64,000 nucleotides of DNA from positions 372,001 to 436,000 of the forward strand of contig MCGO01000013.1 in the NCBI GenBank assembly GCA_002104985.1, read 5' to 3'. A program made the position numbers and the translations under genes. Source of the DNA: Rhizoclosmatium globosum. Lineage: Eukaryota; Chytridiomycota; Chytridiomycetes; Chytridiales; Chytriomycetaceae. This document shows, piece after piece, positions 20,373-31,625 of this stretch (position 1 is the first letter of the stretch; the number at the start of each line of letters is the position of its first letter). The notes below the pieces were generated by a model. It saw only the letters and a list, made by a program, of their open reading frames with translations. It was not told the origin of the DNA and searched no databases.

Positions 20373-21531
20373 TGCCTTTGTCGGTGTACTGTGTGGGTGC
20401 TCTTTTTGTTCCCATCGTCAATCCTCTCGAACACAACTAACAAGACATTAAGAACAGCGACTTCCACTAAAACGATGAATCGCACTGCTTCCTCTGCTTT
20501 GGTGTAATAGTGTATGAACCACTTGGCGGCGGCGTTGTCTCTGCCGGCCTCGAATCTTGTTCAACTCTGGTTTAGAACGTGTTCAGACAACGAATTGAAT
20601 TCATGAGTATTTGGGTTCAGTTGGAAAGGAATGGTTGAAAGTGGTTGTATGTTTCGATCAAGGTTGCATGGGCCCAAGAGAGTGTTAGAGGAATACTAGA
20701 CTTGAAATAAACTTTCATTATAATATCTCTCCGATTTCTTTCAGCAGAATGCACAGATGTGTTTTGATGTGAGTATTTTATGTGTTGTCCAGTTGTGTTA
20801 TGGTTGTGTCACGTGCCACGCCAGGAAGCTAACTCATTCCCCAGTCATTAATCAAAACTTTTGGCTTCGTGCGTCGATGTATATACATAATATTATTGTA
20901 TTCCAGGTGGATTTGGTCGCATATCTTGGCTGCTTCGGTTGTAAATACGTTAAAACCCATTTCAAAGCAAAACCTCACATCATTCCAGAGCAAAACGCAA
21001 ATTACCAAATACTCGTTCGTGGAGGTCTGCGTATTAGTTTGATAGTCATCTGGAAAGAAGTTTCATCCGGATAGACTGAGAATTGAGAGTGCAGTATGCG
21101 ATAGAGTGACGTTTTGAGTAACTTCCTTCCTACCCCCTATCTCCCAATATGAAATTCAGAAACTCATGTATCATATTCCAAAGAATAACTCCTCAAAGTT
21201 TTATTGTGGTGACGCATAAGGTTAAGGTGTAAAGCCGTTAAAACTGAGGTCGATAGGCAACACTGTTTTTTCCCCTCCAAAAACAAAACTTTGGCACATT
21301 TGCCGCCCCCGTGTGGAAAACTCGTCAATGTCAATGATTCCCAACTTTGGAAAACGGATCAGTAATGATTTGCTTGATTATAAATACTGATCGTGGATGC
21401 TTGTTCAATTGAAGCAACGTGGTTTGTCAATTTACACCCATTATTAATGGAGGTTATTAATGTTTCAAACTTCCATAAAAAGCAGCGCCTGTCCCAGAGA
21501 ACAATGCACAATAGCCAAATATTAAAAACCA
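20373..21531. other. Intergenic, 1.16 kb
   Basis: No supported gene. A plus-strand frame at 20757-21074 (105 codons) has no domain signal or splice context. The part near 21300-21531 should hold the promoter of the alpha/beta hydrolase gene. No tRNA was found. Confidence 0.35.
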
Positions 21532-22448
21532 ATGACTGCAGTAACTCTCCCAACCATTTTTGGTGGCCAAATGCAAACAGTTGCCTTCGAATCCAGTACA
21601 ATTGCCTTTGAGGATTCAGGACCCTCAACCAAGATGTCCAATTCCAGTGGCAAAACTTTCTATTGTCTTCCAGGAATCGGAGACTTTCGCCACTCATACC
21701 GCTTCTTGGCACCCAAACTTGTTCAAGCTGGACACAGAGTCATTTGCCAAGACCTTCGTGGCGTTGGTGACTCAGGAACAAAGTTTGAGAGCTACAGTAT
21801 TGATGACTGCTCAAAGGATATCGACGCTGTATTGGCCCATTTGAATATCAAGAACCCGGTGATTCTCATTGGAAACTCCTTGTCTGCTGCAGTTGCCATT
21901 ACTTTCGCCGCCGATCATCCTTCGAAAGTCGAAAAAGTTATTACGATTGGTGGATTCTTTCGCGATATGCCAAGTGGTACGGCATTATATTTTCATTTAA
22001 CTCCGAAGCTAACGTGTGTCTGACAGATGCCTACTTCCGCCCATTGACGCCCCTACTCTTTAACCATTACTGGGGCCAACCAGTATGGCTTTCAGCCTTC
22101 AAAGGCTTCTTTGCCAAGCCGCCCACCGATATTGATGAATATTGTGCTGCCGTGAAGGCGAAGATGCTTTCCAACTGCGATCACGCGTCTATTATTGGTG
22201 CCATGATTCGTGCCACGAAAGAACCAGCTTGGGCTAAAGTCCCTGCTATCAAATGCCCAGTCTTGTTGATTATGGGAAGCAAGGATCCGGATTTCAAGAA
22301 TCCAAAGGAGGAAACTGAATTTGTGGCCAAAAATATCGAGGAACGAGCTGGAGTTCAAGTTTCACAAGCCTTGATTGAGGGTGTTGGACATTATCCCCAC
22401 AATGAGGCTGTCGACGAGACTCTCAATGCTATTATCTCTTTCATTTGA
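21532..22448 (+). CDS. Alpha/beta hydrolase fold protein
   Basis: Two exons (21532-21976, 22027-22448) joined phase 1 (S-D) across a 50-nt intron give 288 residues in an intact frame. Classic alpha/beta hydrolase markers: FYCLPGIGDFRHSYRFLAP (oxyanion strand region), DLRGVGDSG, nucleophile elbow VILIGNSLSA (Ser), acid in LIMGSKDPDF (Asp) and catalytic His in GVGHYPHNE. No signal peptide. It resembles epoxide hydrolase or haloperoxidase-like esterases; the substrate is unknown. Confidence 0.85.
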
Positions 22449-22493
22449 TCTATTTCTTTTGTTGTCTTTGTAAACTGTGGGTAATACACTTTT

Positions 22494-24650
22494 CTAAATT
22501 TCCTGTTTCTTCTTTCCCTCTGACTTAACTTTCTTGAAGTCCAATTTCGCATACTTTGACTTGACCCCCAACTGTTCCAACACAGAGTCGCTCACACTTT
22601 TACCCTTCTGTCCTCCGTTACCATCATGTTCTCTTCTATCCAATCCGAAGACGTGTTCCAATTTACCCACAAACGTTCTTTCAGGAAGCTCAATAACCGG
22701 GTTTGGCTTCATTCCTCCCAACTCAACGCCGCTCAACGTCGGCGCCATCTTGAACTGATTCTTCATACATACCTCCGCAACTTTGTTCGAACTTGCCAGA
22801 ACAGATGCGGAAAGCGTCGGTGGAGTTGAAATGTTGTAGATTGTAGATTGGATTTTCAGACTTTGTGGATTTGTGGGTAGTTTTGGTTGAATTACTTGAG
22901 AAGATATGGCAGGATTAATGCGTCTGTTTCGAGCATCAAAGAGTCGGGCGGAGGCGTGTGGGAAATGGAAGATGACAGGTTCTGGGGGTGGATCGCATTT
23001 TCTGAGTGTGGTTTCTTCTGGAAGAGGGGTGAGGGAATATGTAGATGTTGGGAATGGGATTTGTGGTTGTATTTGGTCATCTTGGAACTCAGATGGAGTG
23101 GGTTCAGGGAAATTCAAAGGCTCCATGGATATTTCTTCTGCAGAAGCAGCAACGACTGATACATGTTCGACTGGGGCTTCCGCTAGCTCACGAGCTTTAT
23201 CAAAGGGTCCCAATACTTCTTCGGCAAGCTTGTCAATCTTGGCATTTTGAACTTCAAGTACTTGGTTCAAGTTCACAATACTTGCTGAATCTCCGAATGA
23301 AACAAAGTCTTGAGTTGCTCTGCGTGGGACTAAACGTTTCGGAGCCACAGTTTCTTGCGGTGGTAAGATAAGTTGAGGTGATGGAGGTAATTCCAAGTCC
23401 ATTATAGGTTCTGCTTCAAAACGACCTTCTTCTTTCGCCTTCCAAAGAGCTGCTACTTCAAAGGGCACTCTTGGTCCTGATTTTCCGCTGGTTCGTCGAA
23501 TAATAGCAGCCGAGACTCCGCGATCAAGTAAAGACGCAGACGAGTCAACTTTCACAAATTTCTTAGGCGTAGTTGCAGGTCTGTCTGGTCGCGTTTTCGG
23601 ATTTGTTTGAAACGGTTCCGTGGTGGTTTGGTCTGCGTGATCTTTCTTTCGCTTTTGATCTTCCAAATGATCGGCACTGTACGCCAATTTTAGCTTCATG
23701 GATTCTAGCTTTGTACTTAGAGCGTTTAAGATATCATCAGGTTCTTCGGCGTCCTTGGTGTCGTTTTGTAGTTGTACACCATTTCCGTGATTAATATCGA
23801 CATTATCCTCCTCATTTCGAACAGATGACACCACAGGAACCGGTCGAAAATCTTGCCGATGCGTCAAAAACCCCACAGCAATATCCCCAGTCCCACCTTC
23901 TGCAACAGCCAACCGCCTCCTCCCCTTCCCCGTCTTCTTCTGCCGCTCCATCATCGCCTTGGCTTGCATCTCCTTCTCCATAAGTTCTCTCTGTGCACGA
24001 CGAACCCTTTCCGCCTCTTTCAACTGTTTCTGCCGTTCGGCTTCAACAAGCCGATCGACACCAACCAACCCGCCTTCGACAAACACGCCACCTGTACGTA
24101 GTTTTTCCGACATGAAGGTTTGCATGGATGTTAGGTGGTTTGCGACTTGTTGGGCGAGGTGTGCGCTTTCGCGTTCGGCGGTTGGGGACAGGAGGTGGGC
24201 AGTTTCGTCTTCTGCGCGGGTGACTGTTTCCTGGAGGAGACTGTTGTATTTTTGAGCGGCTTTTGAGGTGGGTTGTGGGGTTGAGGTTAGGTCTGACGTG
24301 GAGATGTGTGGGATTGGTGAGGTTGAAGTGGGATTGTCAATTGTTTGGAGTGGTTGTTTCGAAGTTGACTTTAGAGCTAGCAGAGCTGGTTTTGGTTCAT
24401 ATAGACGGCGTTGGTGCTGTTTCTTGGCTTGTGGAGTGGCTGCTGATGTGTCTGTTGTGGTGGAAGGGGTTGGAGGAGGTTCCTGACCACGTTTGTTGAT
24501 GGTTTTCGCCGCGATATGCTTATACTTTGGATTTGGCTTGATTTTCGAGATTGGCAGGGAGAGTGCGTTGGTGACGAGAAGTTCACTGTTGGCACGACTC
24601 AGCAAGCTCACGTGGAATGTTTCGGCTGCTGGTGCTGCGAAGCCGTCCAT
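22494..24650 (-). CDS. Long hypothetical protein with coiled coil
   Basis: Single exon of 718 residues, frame intact. Not recognised. The N-terminal half is Pro/Thr-rich and disordered with an early PKYKHIAAKTINKRG; residues about 200-245 form a charged coiled coil (RLVEAERQKQLKEAERVRRA onward, ending RQKKTGKGRRRLA). A later segment, SGPRVPFEVAALWKAKEEGRF, and the C-terminal KSKYAKLDFKKVKSEGKKK look conserved-type. The composition suggests a cytoskeletal or ciliary scaffold, which would suit a flagellate fungus, but this is inference. Confidence 0.65.
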   Translation of the reverse strand: MDGFAAPAAETFHVSLLSRANSELLVTNALSLPISKIKPNPKYKHIAAKTINKRGQEPPPTPSTTTDTSAATPQAKKQHQRRLYEPKPALLALKSTSKQPLQTIDNPTSTSPIPHISTSDLTSTPQPTSKAAQKYNSLLQETVTRAEDETAHLLSPTAERESAHLAQQVANHLTSMQTFMSEKLRTGGVFVEGGLVGVDRLVEAERQKQLKEAERVRRAQRELMEKEMQAKAMMERQKKTGKGRRRLAVAEGGTGDIAVGFLTHRQDFRPVPVVSSVRNEEDNVDINHGNGVQLQNDTKDAEEPDDILNALSTKLESMKLKLAYSADHLEDQKRKKDHADQTTTEPFQTNPKTRPDRPATTPKKFVKVDSSASLLDRGVSAAIIRRTSGKSGPRVPFEVAALWKAKEEGRFEAEPIMDLELPPSPQLILPPQETVAPKRLVPRRATQDFVSFGDSASIVNLNQVLEVQNAKIDKLAEEVLGPFDKARELAEAPVEHVSVVAASAEEISMEPLNFPEPTPSEFQDDQIQPQIPFPTSTYSLTPLPEETTLRKCDPPPEPVIFHFPHASARLFDARNRRINPAISSQVIQPKLPTNPQSLKIQSTIYNISTPPTLSASVLASSNKVAEVCMKNQFKMAPTLSGVELGGMKPNPVIELPERTFVGKLEHVFGLDRREHDGNGGQKGKSVSDSVLEQLGVKSKYAKLDFKKVKSEGKKKQEI

Positions 24651-24901
24651 TTTATATTTAATAAATCAACAAAATGAACCCAGATTCTTAAAATGGTAGG
24701 AAGTCAAAAGTCGTTGTTCACTTTTCAAGTCCATAAGCAACCCTGCACAAGCACATACACATGGCTGGTATGCTAAACATGTAACAAACTCAACCTTTTT
24801 GTTCATTTCTGCCTCGACTGCCCGGATTCTTACGTTAATTCATGTTTCAAATCAGAATGCCACGTTGATTTTGACAACAAAAGTTTCGACCAAGGAAAAG
24901 A

Positions 24902-26167
24902 ATGGCTGCTATCTCATCCAAGACCATCGAGTCAGCCATATGTGTGATTGGAATCTATGTCTGTTTCCTCTCATGGGGCATCCTTCAAGAGCGAGTGACA
25001 ACCACACAATACATTGATGAAGAGACGGGACAGAAACGAAAATTCAAGTACTTCATGTAGGTCTTCGGTGTGGATCTATGTTACGGCAGTGTTAACTTAA
25101 CTGGTGTATAAAGCTTCCTCAATGTGATTCAGTCTCTGATTGCTTCGGTTGTTGCGTTTGTGTATCTGTTGGTGCGGGGATTGAAAGTTGAACTGCCGAG
25201 CACTCCACTGCGGAACAAGTTTATTCAGTTGTCCTTTATTTCCGTGTGTGCTGCTCCGTTTGGATATGCATCGTTGAAGTACATTGACTATCCCACTATG
25301 ATTCTGGGGAAAACTGGAAAGGTGAGACATCAAAGCTGTTGTGAAGTCGGCGTCAGTACTCACTGCTTATTATTAGCTCGTTCCTGTAATGCTCATGAAT
25401 ATCATTCTGTATCGCAAGTCTTTCCCATGGCAGAAGTACCTCGTTGTCTTCTTGATCACTGCTGGAATGAGTATGTTTATGCTCATGAATCCTACAAAGA
25501 AAAAGGACAAGAACGCAGATGTCTCTTTATTAGGAAAACTTTGGGGAATCGCTCTATTGTCCATCAATCTTTTGTTGGATGGAGTCACGAACTCGACTCA
25601 AGATGAGATCTTTCGTACTTTCAGAACATCTGGATTTAGTTGAGTTTTCCCTCATATCGTATATTTAACTAACTTCTTGAATTAGCTATGATGCTCTACA
25701 TGAACATTTTCTCATCATTCATTATGGCAACATTCCTTGTCGCGAGTGACTTTTATAACCAAGAACTTAGCAGTGCCATTGCTTTTGCCACGGAACATCC
25801 ACAAGTTTTGTACGATGTGGTTTTGTTTGGTCTTTGTGGTGCCCTTGGCCAATGCTTTATTTTCCACACGATCGAACGATTCGGAGCCATGTTCCTCGTA
25901 ACCGTAACTGTGACTCGCAAAATGGGATCTATTCTGATATCTGTATTTTTGTACAACCATGCTCTAGTGCTTGGACAATGGGCTGCCGTGGGGCTTGTGT
26001 TTGCGGGTATTGCTGTCGAGAGTTTTGCCAAGGGAGGAAAGCACGGACATGGCGGTGGAGACAGCAAAAAACATGACATCAAGAAGGATAAGATGGGAAT
26101 TGAGAAGGATAATGGGGTGGAGGTTTTGAGTCGGTCACGCGAAGGTAGCAACAAGAAGATTGATTGA
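24902..26167 (+). CDS. HUT1: UDP-galactose/UDP-glucose transporter (SLC35B1/HUT1 type)
   Basis: ER-membrane nucleotide-sugar transporter. Four exons (24902-25056, 25114-25321, 25377-25638, 25686-26167) give 368 residues in an intact frame. Family markers: CVIGIYVCFLSWGILQERVT at the N-terminus, SLKYIDYPTMILGKTGKLVPVMLMN, NLLLDGVTNSTQDE and FIFHTIERFGAMFLVTVTVTRK; about ten membrane helices. The C-terminus ends in KKID, a KKXX-type ER-retrieval signal, which agrees with an ER location. It could feed UDP-glucose to glycoprotein quality control and sugars to lumenal transferases. Confidence 0.9.
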
Positions 26168-26277
26168 GCAGAGTTAATAGATGGAAACATAAGCTTTCAA
26201 AAAGATGACACGTTTTGTGTCTCATTCCTTTGGATCTTGAAATTGATTATCTCAAACAAACCTCATAAGTAGTTTTT

Positions 26278-27973
26278 ATGCCCATCACCAAGTCCGACCG
26301 CCGCCGGTACATCTTAATAGGAGCAGCCGTTGCGGCTGTAGTGATAGCGATCGGAGTCGGCGTTGGCGTTGTTGTCTCGCGCAACAACGCCGCCACTTCG
26401 AACGCTTCGTCAGCCTCTGTCGCCGCGAATGCCACGGCCTCGATCTCCATTGCCAAGCCCAATTCGTATTCCTCGGCGACGGTTTCTTTGGCGGTGTCTG
26501 TGACGGCGGCCCAGTCGTTGAGCGAATCGACTGTGACTCAATCGGTGGTTCAAACTCAGGCAAGTCAGTCACCTTCAATTGTGTGCTTTAATACTCATCA
26601 AACAGACCTCTTCCTCTGTTGATCTGCCCGTGACTTCTATTGTGACCTCATCGAATACTGCACCTCTTCAACAGACTACTGCAAGACCTATCCCTCCAAC
26701 TACAACTACCACTACTACTGCTGTGGCTGCTCCTCCATCAAACAATGGATTTGCATACCGCCCTTATAATTCAGCCGGTTTGATTGGCTACTGGCTGGGT
26801 GGATCTGGCTCAATCGATCAAATGGACCTGTCAGGCTTCTCAGCCGTTAAATACGCCTTCATGTTTGTCGACGGTCAGGGACAAATAACTCAAGCAAGCG
26901 CAGACGATTACAAATTGATCAGCATCTTGAACGGACCAAGTGTCCGTGGCAAATACCCGTCACTTCGAACTGTCTTGTCTATTGGTGGATGGACGGGCGG
27001 GAGACATTTCTCTAGTGTTGCTGCAAGTCCTGATTTGCGTGTCAAGTTTGCAAAGAATGTGCATGAGTTTTTAGACAAGTATGGGTTTGATGGTGTGGAT
27101 GTGGATTGGGAGTTTCCATACGGTGGAGGATTGAGCTGTAACGAACTAAGTCCTGATGATGTTGCCAACTTTGCGTTGTTGCTTGCGGCCTTGAGGGCAG
27201 AGTTGGGTCCAACCAGACACATTTCGATTGCTGTAGGAGCCGTTGCGACGAGTTACTCTCAGAATGGACGAAACTATGTGGCTGAATATGCAAAGTCTGT
27301 ATCGTATCTTGGAGTTATGACGTACGATTTGACTGGCTCCTGGTCGCCTTCCTCTGACTTCAATTCTGCACTTGGCGATCCAGGTCCATCAGACCCTCAA
27401 GAACCACCAGCGAACCATGGACCCAACTCAATCCAAAGCGCTATTCAAGGTTTTATTGCTCAAGGCGTCTCGTCATCCCAATTGGTCGGAGGACTCGCGT
27501 TCTACGGCCGTTCATGGTCCGTTTCCAACAAAGGAAGCAACAACGGTCTTTTCATGTCTTGCGCAAACTCACCCAACCCTAATACTGGAGCATGTCCTGG
27601 AATTCAGGGAGACTACAGCGATGCCGGTGGATGCGACACTTGTGGCGAGTGTGGTGGTCCAGGCGGAACTTGGAATTACAACGCGTTACGTGGCGCATGG
27701 GGACAACAGCAAAATGCGCCTTTGGCAAGTGGACCTACTAATGCTGTTAACGGATGGAGTTATCAGTATTTCGGATTCGCAGCCTCTGCAACGCTGTTTT
27801 CGCCTTCGTACAATGGTATTTCCAACGTTTTCATTTCGTATGATGATACCAGGTCGATTCAAGCGAAAACTTCTTGGATGCGTGGGAATGTTGGTGGGGC
27901 CATGATTTGGCAACTCGGTGGTGACTTTCAAGGAGAGCTAACGGGAGCCGCTAGAGCCGGTTGGGGCAACTAG
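26278..27973 (+). CDS. GH18 chitinase with N-terminal membrane anchor
   Basis: Two exons (26278-26559, 26606-27973), 549 residues. Cytosolic N-terminus MPITKSDRRRY, one membrane helix (ILIGAAVAAVVIAIGVGVGVVV), a Ser/Thr/Ala-rich stalk, then the GH18 barrel: LIGYWLGG, LSIGGWTGG, catalytic GFDGVDVDWEFPYGG (DxxDxDxE complete), MTYDLTGSW and the C-terminal AMIWQLGGDF strand. A Cys-rich insertion (GGCDTCGECGGPGG) lies in the barrel's later half. It would be a type II surface chitinase. The intron uses a GC donor (GCAAGT) instead of GT. An inverted, frameshifted paralogue lies at 29.7-31.5 kb. Confidence 0.9.
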
Positions 27974-28874
27974 TCACATCTTTTATAATCACATTTCATC
28001 TATTCTCATTCAATAAAGTAACGTCTCATTCAGTACTACGATTCGCCAGAGAACGCGTGTCCCATCTTTAACACTATTGGCTCGGGGTTTTGTGGTTTTC
28101 TGTTTGTTCTGGAAAAGCCCCGAGGGGGTACAAAAGGCAGAGGGACGCCTCCTTTTCTTTTTTTTCATCGACCAACTCTAAAGGCAAGTGTCCCATACCC
28201 TTCTCCACCACTCCTCTCTTCCAACACCGATAACGCACATTATCTCATCTTCGACTTGATCACTAACCATCTGCTTCACACCAACAGGATCATCTTTATA
28301 GTTAGTCTCTGCTCTTAGTTTTCCAAACTAGGCATCTTCACAAATGTAGATGATGAGATGAATCCTCCCCCATGAGCAGGAAGTTCCATTCACGGTTAGG
28401 ATCTCATTCGTTTATTCGTTTGGGTACGCCGTTTGGGTTGAAGACTGCCTCCGGCCCCCCTTTCGCTGGCCTATGGGTGGGCGATAGCGTGGGGCGATGG
28501 AGAATGGGGCGATGGACTGTCTGATACATTTCCCTTCCTTTCCCTTCCTCTCCCTTTCCTCAATGTCAGTGTTGTGGATCGTGAGCTAGGATGGCAGTTC
28601 GCTATTCCTCGCTACTATCTGACAAAGCTTGCTCGTTGAGAACCATATCATTGATTTATTTGCTGAATAAACAAACTTTTAATATTTACGCTCTGAATGC
28701 TTCTCTCGATTCTGCTCTGTCGTTTATAGAAGCGTATAACAACCCTGTGGATCCTGCCTGGCCAAACGTCAGGAAAAGCAATCGTTGACATAGTGTGATG
28801 GTCAGTGATTAGACAGTCAGACACTTGAAATTGATTGGGTTTCCTCAAAAGTTCGATTACCTGACACCAACCAA
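27974..28874. other. Intergenic, 0.9 kb
   Basis: No gene recognised. It holds a 7-bp inverted repeat (CTCGGGG at 28081, CCCCGAG at 28118) and a CT-rich tract near 28533-28560 (repeats of TTCCCTTCC type), plus two GGCGATGG motifs near 28494-28514. The tract could be part of the promoter of the next gene. No tRNA was seen. Confidence 0.35.
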
Positions 28875-29613
28875 ATGAGCACGTCGGCCAAAGACATCGA
28901 GGGCCGCCTCCAACCAAACGACGAGCAACTGCGCACCATCTACCTGATCGCGGGTACTCTGTCGCCATCGCCGTGCTCTGGGGCCTTCCAGTCCTCAAAC
29001 AGCTTCTGTGGCCATTCAAAGTATTCACTGTTGCGCTCCACGAATTCGGCCACGCTTCAGTCGCCTTTGCCACCGGCGCTCGTGTCCACTCAATCACGGT
29101 TGATCCAGACGAGGGTGGCCTGACAAAGTTCTCGGGGGGAACGTGTACTTGGCCTTGCCGGCGGGTTACCTGTCGTCGTCGTTCTGGGGTGCACTGATGA
29201 TCTTTTGTGGATTCAATTTGACGGCGTCGAAGGTTGCGGCTGTGTTGGTTGGGATTACGATGTTGGCTACTTTGGTGTGGGCAAAGAACTGGTTGACCCG
29301 TGGTATCACTATTGTGTTTATTGTGGCTTTGGGTGTGTTGTGGTGGTTACCGTATTGGAATGGGGCGGCGTTGAGGTACTTTGTGTTGTTCTTGGGGACA
29401 ATGTCGTCGCTGTATAGTGTCTGGGATATTCTCGAGGATCTCGTGTTTCGGAAAGTAAACGAGAGTGATGCAGCTGCATTCTCAAGAGTATGTTGTCGTG
29501 GAGCAATTCCTGCACAGGTGTGGGGATTCTTCTGGTTCGTTATCTCGCTGCTCTTCCTTGCCATTGCCGTCGTAGCGGCATTATATACGTTCAAAGACCC
29601 TAATAGCAGATAA
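28875..29613 (+). CDS. Peptidase M50B-like membrane protein
   Basis: Membrane metalloprotease-like protein of the M50B type: FTVALHEFGHASVAFATG carries the HExxH zinc motif, followed by TVDPDEGGLTKFSGG and several hydrophobic helices (ALMIFCGFNLTASKVAAVLV, ITIVFIVALGVLWWLPYW, FFWFVISLLFLAIAVVAALY). Start MSTSAKDIEGRLQPNDEQL. The frame changes twice, near 28950 and near 29137; both shifts lie in G runs and both are repaired by one added G, restoring LIAGYSVAIAVLWGLP and SGGNVYLALPAGY. No splice sites could explain them. Probably an intact gene with assembly indels. Confidence 0.75.
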
Positions 29614-29706
29614 TCTTTTTTATGTTTGCTCTTCCGGTTTACTTCATTTCAAATAAACACCAGTAACATTCAAAAAAAGCCAAACGAATTACAGTGTATA
29701 ACTGAA

Positions 29707-31550
29707 TTAACCTCCCCAACCAGCTCTGGCAGCTGCAGTAAGTTCTCCTTGATAGTCGCTGCCCATTTCCCAAATCATCGCACCTCCAACATTTCCGCGC
29801 ATCCAGGACGCTTTTGCTTGAATGACTTTGCATCATCGTATGAAATGAATACGTTCGAAATCCCATTGTGCGAAGGGGAAAATAGCGTAGCGGAGGCAGC
29901 AAATCCAAAGTACTGGTAGCTCCAACCATTCGCAACAGAGGATGGGCCATCAGCCAACGGCGCGTGTGATTGCTGTCCCCATCCTCCACGTAAAGCATTG
30001 TATCTCCAAGTTCCACCCGGTCCTCCACAAACACCACAAGTATCACAACCGCCAGTGTCCCCATAATCTCCTTGAATCGCAGGACACGCTCCAGACCCCG
30101 ACGGGTTATTCCCACACGCCATAAAGAGGCCATTATTCCCACCTTTACTTGAAACCGACCAAGATCGACCATAAAACGCAAGTCCAGCAACAAGCTGATT
30201 CGACGAAACACCTTGCCCCAAGAACCCTTGAATCGCACTCTGAATTGAGTTCGGTCCACCATTAGAAGCAGGCTCTTGCGGGTCCGAACCGCCCGGGTTC
30301 CCCAACGCCGAATTGAAATCCGAGGAAGGAGACCACGACCCCGTCAAATCATATGTCATAACTCCCATATACGAAACATATTTCGCATACTCTCCCAAAT
30401 AATTCCGCCCGCCCTGCGAATACCGCGACGCCGCCGCCCCAACGCAATCGAAATATGCCGCGTAGGACCCAATTCCGCACGCAACGCCGCAAGCAACAAC
30501 GCAAAGTTCGCGACATCCTCGGGACCCTGTTCGTTACAACTTAACCCACCGCCGTAAGGGAACTCCCAGTCTAAGTCCACACCGTCAAACCCGTTTCCCA
30601 TCCAAATACGCGTGTACGTTCTTGGCGAATTTGAGGCGTAAATCGGCTTGCTGCGACGCTTGAGAAGTGTTGGCCGCCTGTCCATCCACCTATCGATGCA
30701 ACTGTTCGTAACGAGGAATACTTCCCACGAACGGATGCACCGTTGAGGAGTGGGACGAGCGTTGCGTCGTCAGACCCCCTGTAATGATTTCAGCTTGTGG
30801 GGATATGAAGAGGAACGCGTATTTTAGGGTGTGAAGGATGAGAGGTCGAGTTGGGTTGCAGAGCCTGAACCGGCGAGCCAGTATCCGATGAGGCCTGGGG
30901 TTGTGAATGGGCGGTAGGAGAAGGATTGGGGTTGTGGCGCTGTGGGCTCTGCTTGTGTTGTTTGTTTTGGTGGCTGAATTTGGGTTGTGGGTGGTGCAAT
31001 TGAGGATGTTGGTGGTGATGGTGGAGGCGGTTGTGCAACTGGAGCGTTGACTGCAGAAGTAGTAATAATAGGATCAGCGCGTGCGGTTGTGACTTGTGAG
31101 GTAATTGTAGATGTAGTAATAAGAGGAAGTTGGGAAACGGTTGCAGATTCTGATGGAACGGTAGGCAAAGAGGCAGATGACACAATTGAAGAGATAGTTT
31201 CTGAATTAAAGAGGCTGTGTTTGAGATGGTAGATGGAACGATAGTGGACTGAGATCCTGAAATGGTCGCGAGTCTTGCCGGATCTACTGGCACAGCCCCA
31301 GGCGGCTTAGATCCTGAAGTATTATTACCCGAATTCCCACTGTTCAGTCCATTGTTGATCGAGAGAGCGGCCGGAGTATCATTTCGCTTATTGACCACCA
31401 CTCCAACAGCAACTCCAATTGCGATGATCACTGCCACAACAACTGCCGCAATGATCGCAACCTTTCTCTTGCGCTGAATAGACCATTTGGACGCCGCCTC
31501 ACCCGTAGGATCGTGTCTTTGGCTGCAAGGAACTCAGTGTTTTGCATGAA
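29707..31550 (-). pseudogene. GH18 chitinase paralogue with many frameshifts
   Basis: Inverted paralogue of the 26-kb chitinase. It has the same order: basic N-terminus (SIQRKRKVA), membrane helix (IIAIGVAVGVVV), Pro/Thr-rich stalk (PPPPSPPTSSIAPPTTQ), LIGYWLAGSGS, GFDGVDLDWEFPYGG with a complete DxxDxDxE motif, MTYDLTGSW and GGCDTCGVCGGPGG. At least six single-base shifts break it (for example near 30815, 30775, 30650, 30605, 30445 and 29820), all repaired by one added base. Protein-level similarity is high between shifts, so it is either a very young pseudogene or an active gene in poorly polished sequence. The extreme 5' end is not resolved. Confidence 0.75.
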
Positions 31551-31625
31551 AGTTCACGTTACTGGATTCAGACACAAACTTTGTATTTTACAAGAAAATA
31601 GCTTCAGGAAATATATTCAAAAGAA

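Noticed and set aside
20757..21074. 105-codon plus-strand frame
   Set aside because: No recognisable domain, neighbouring exon or conserved-type composition; AT-rich intergenic context.
28081..28124. Hairpin CTCGGGG...CCCCGAG as an RNA gene or terminator
   Set aside because: Only a 7-bp stem with a 30-nt loop; no further pairing or conserved context.
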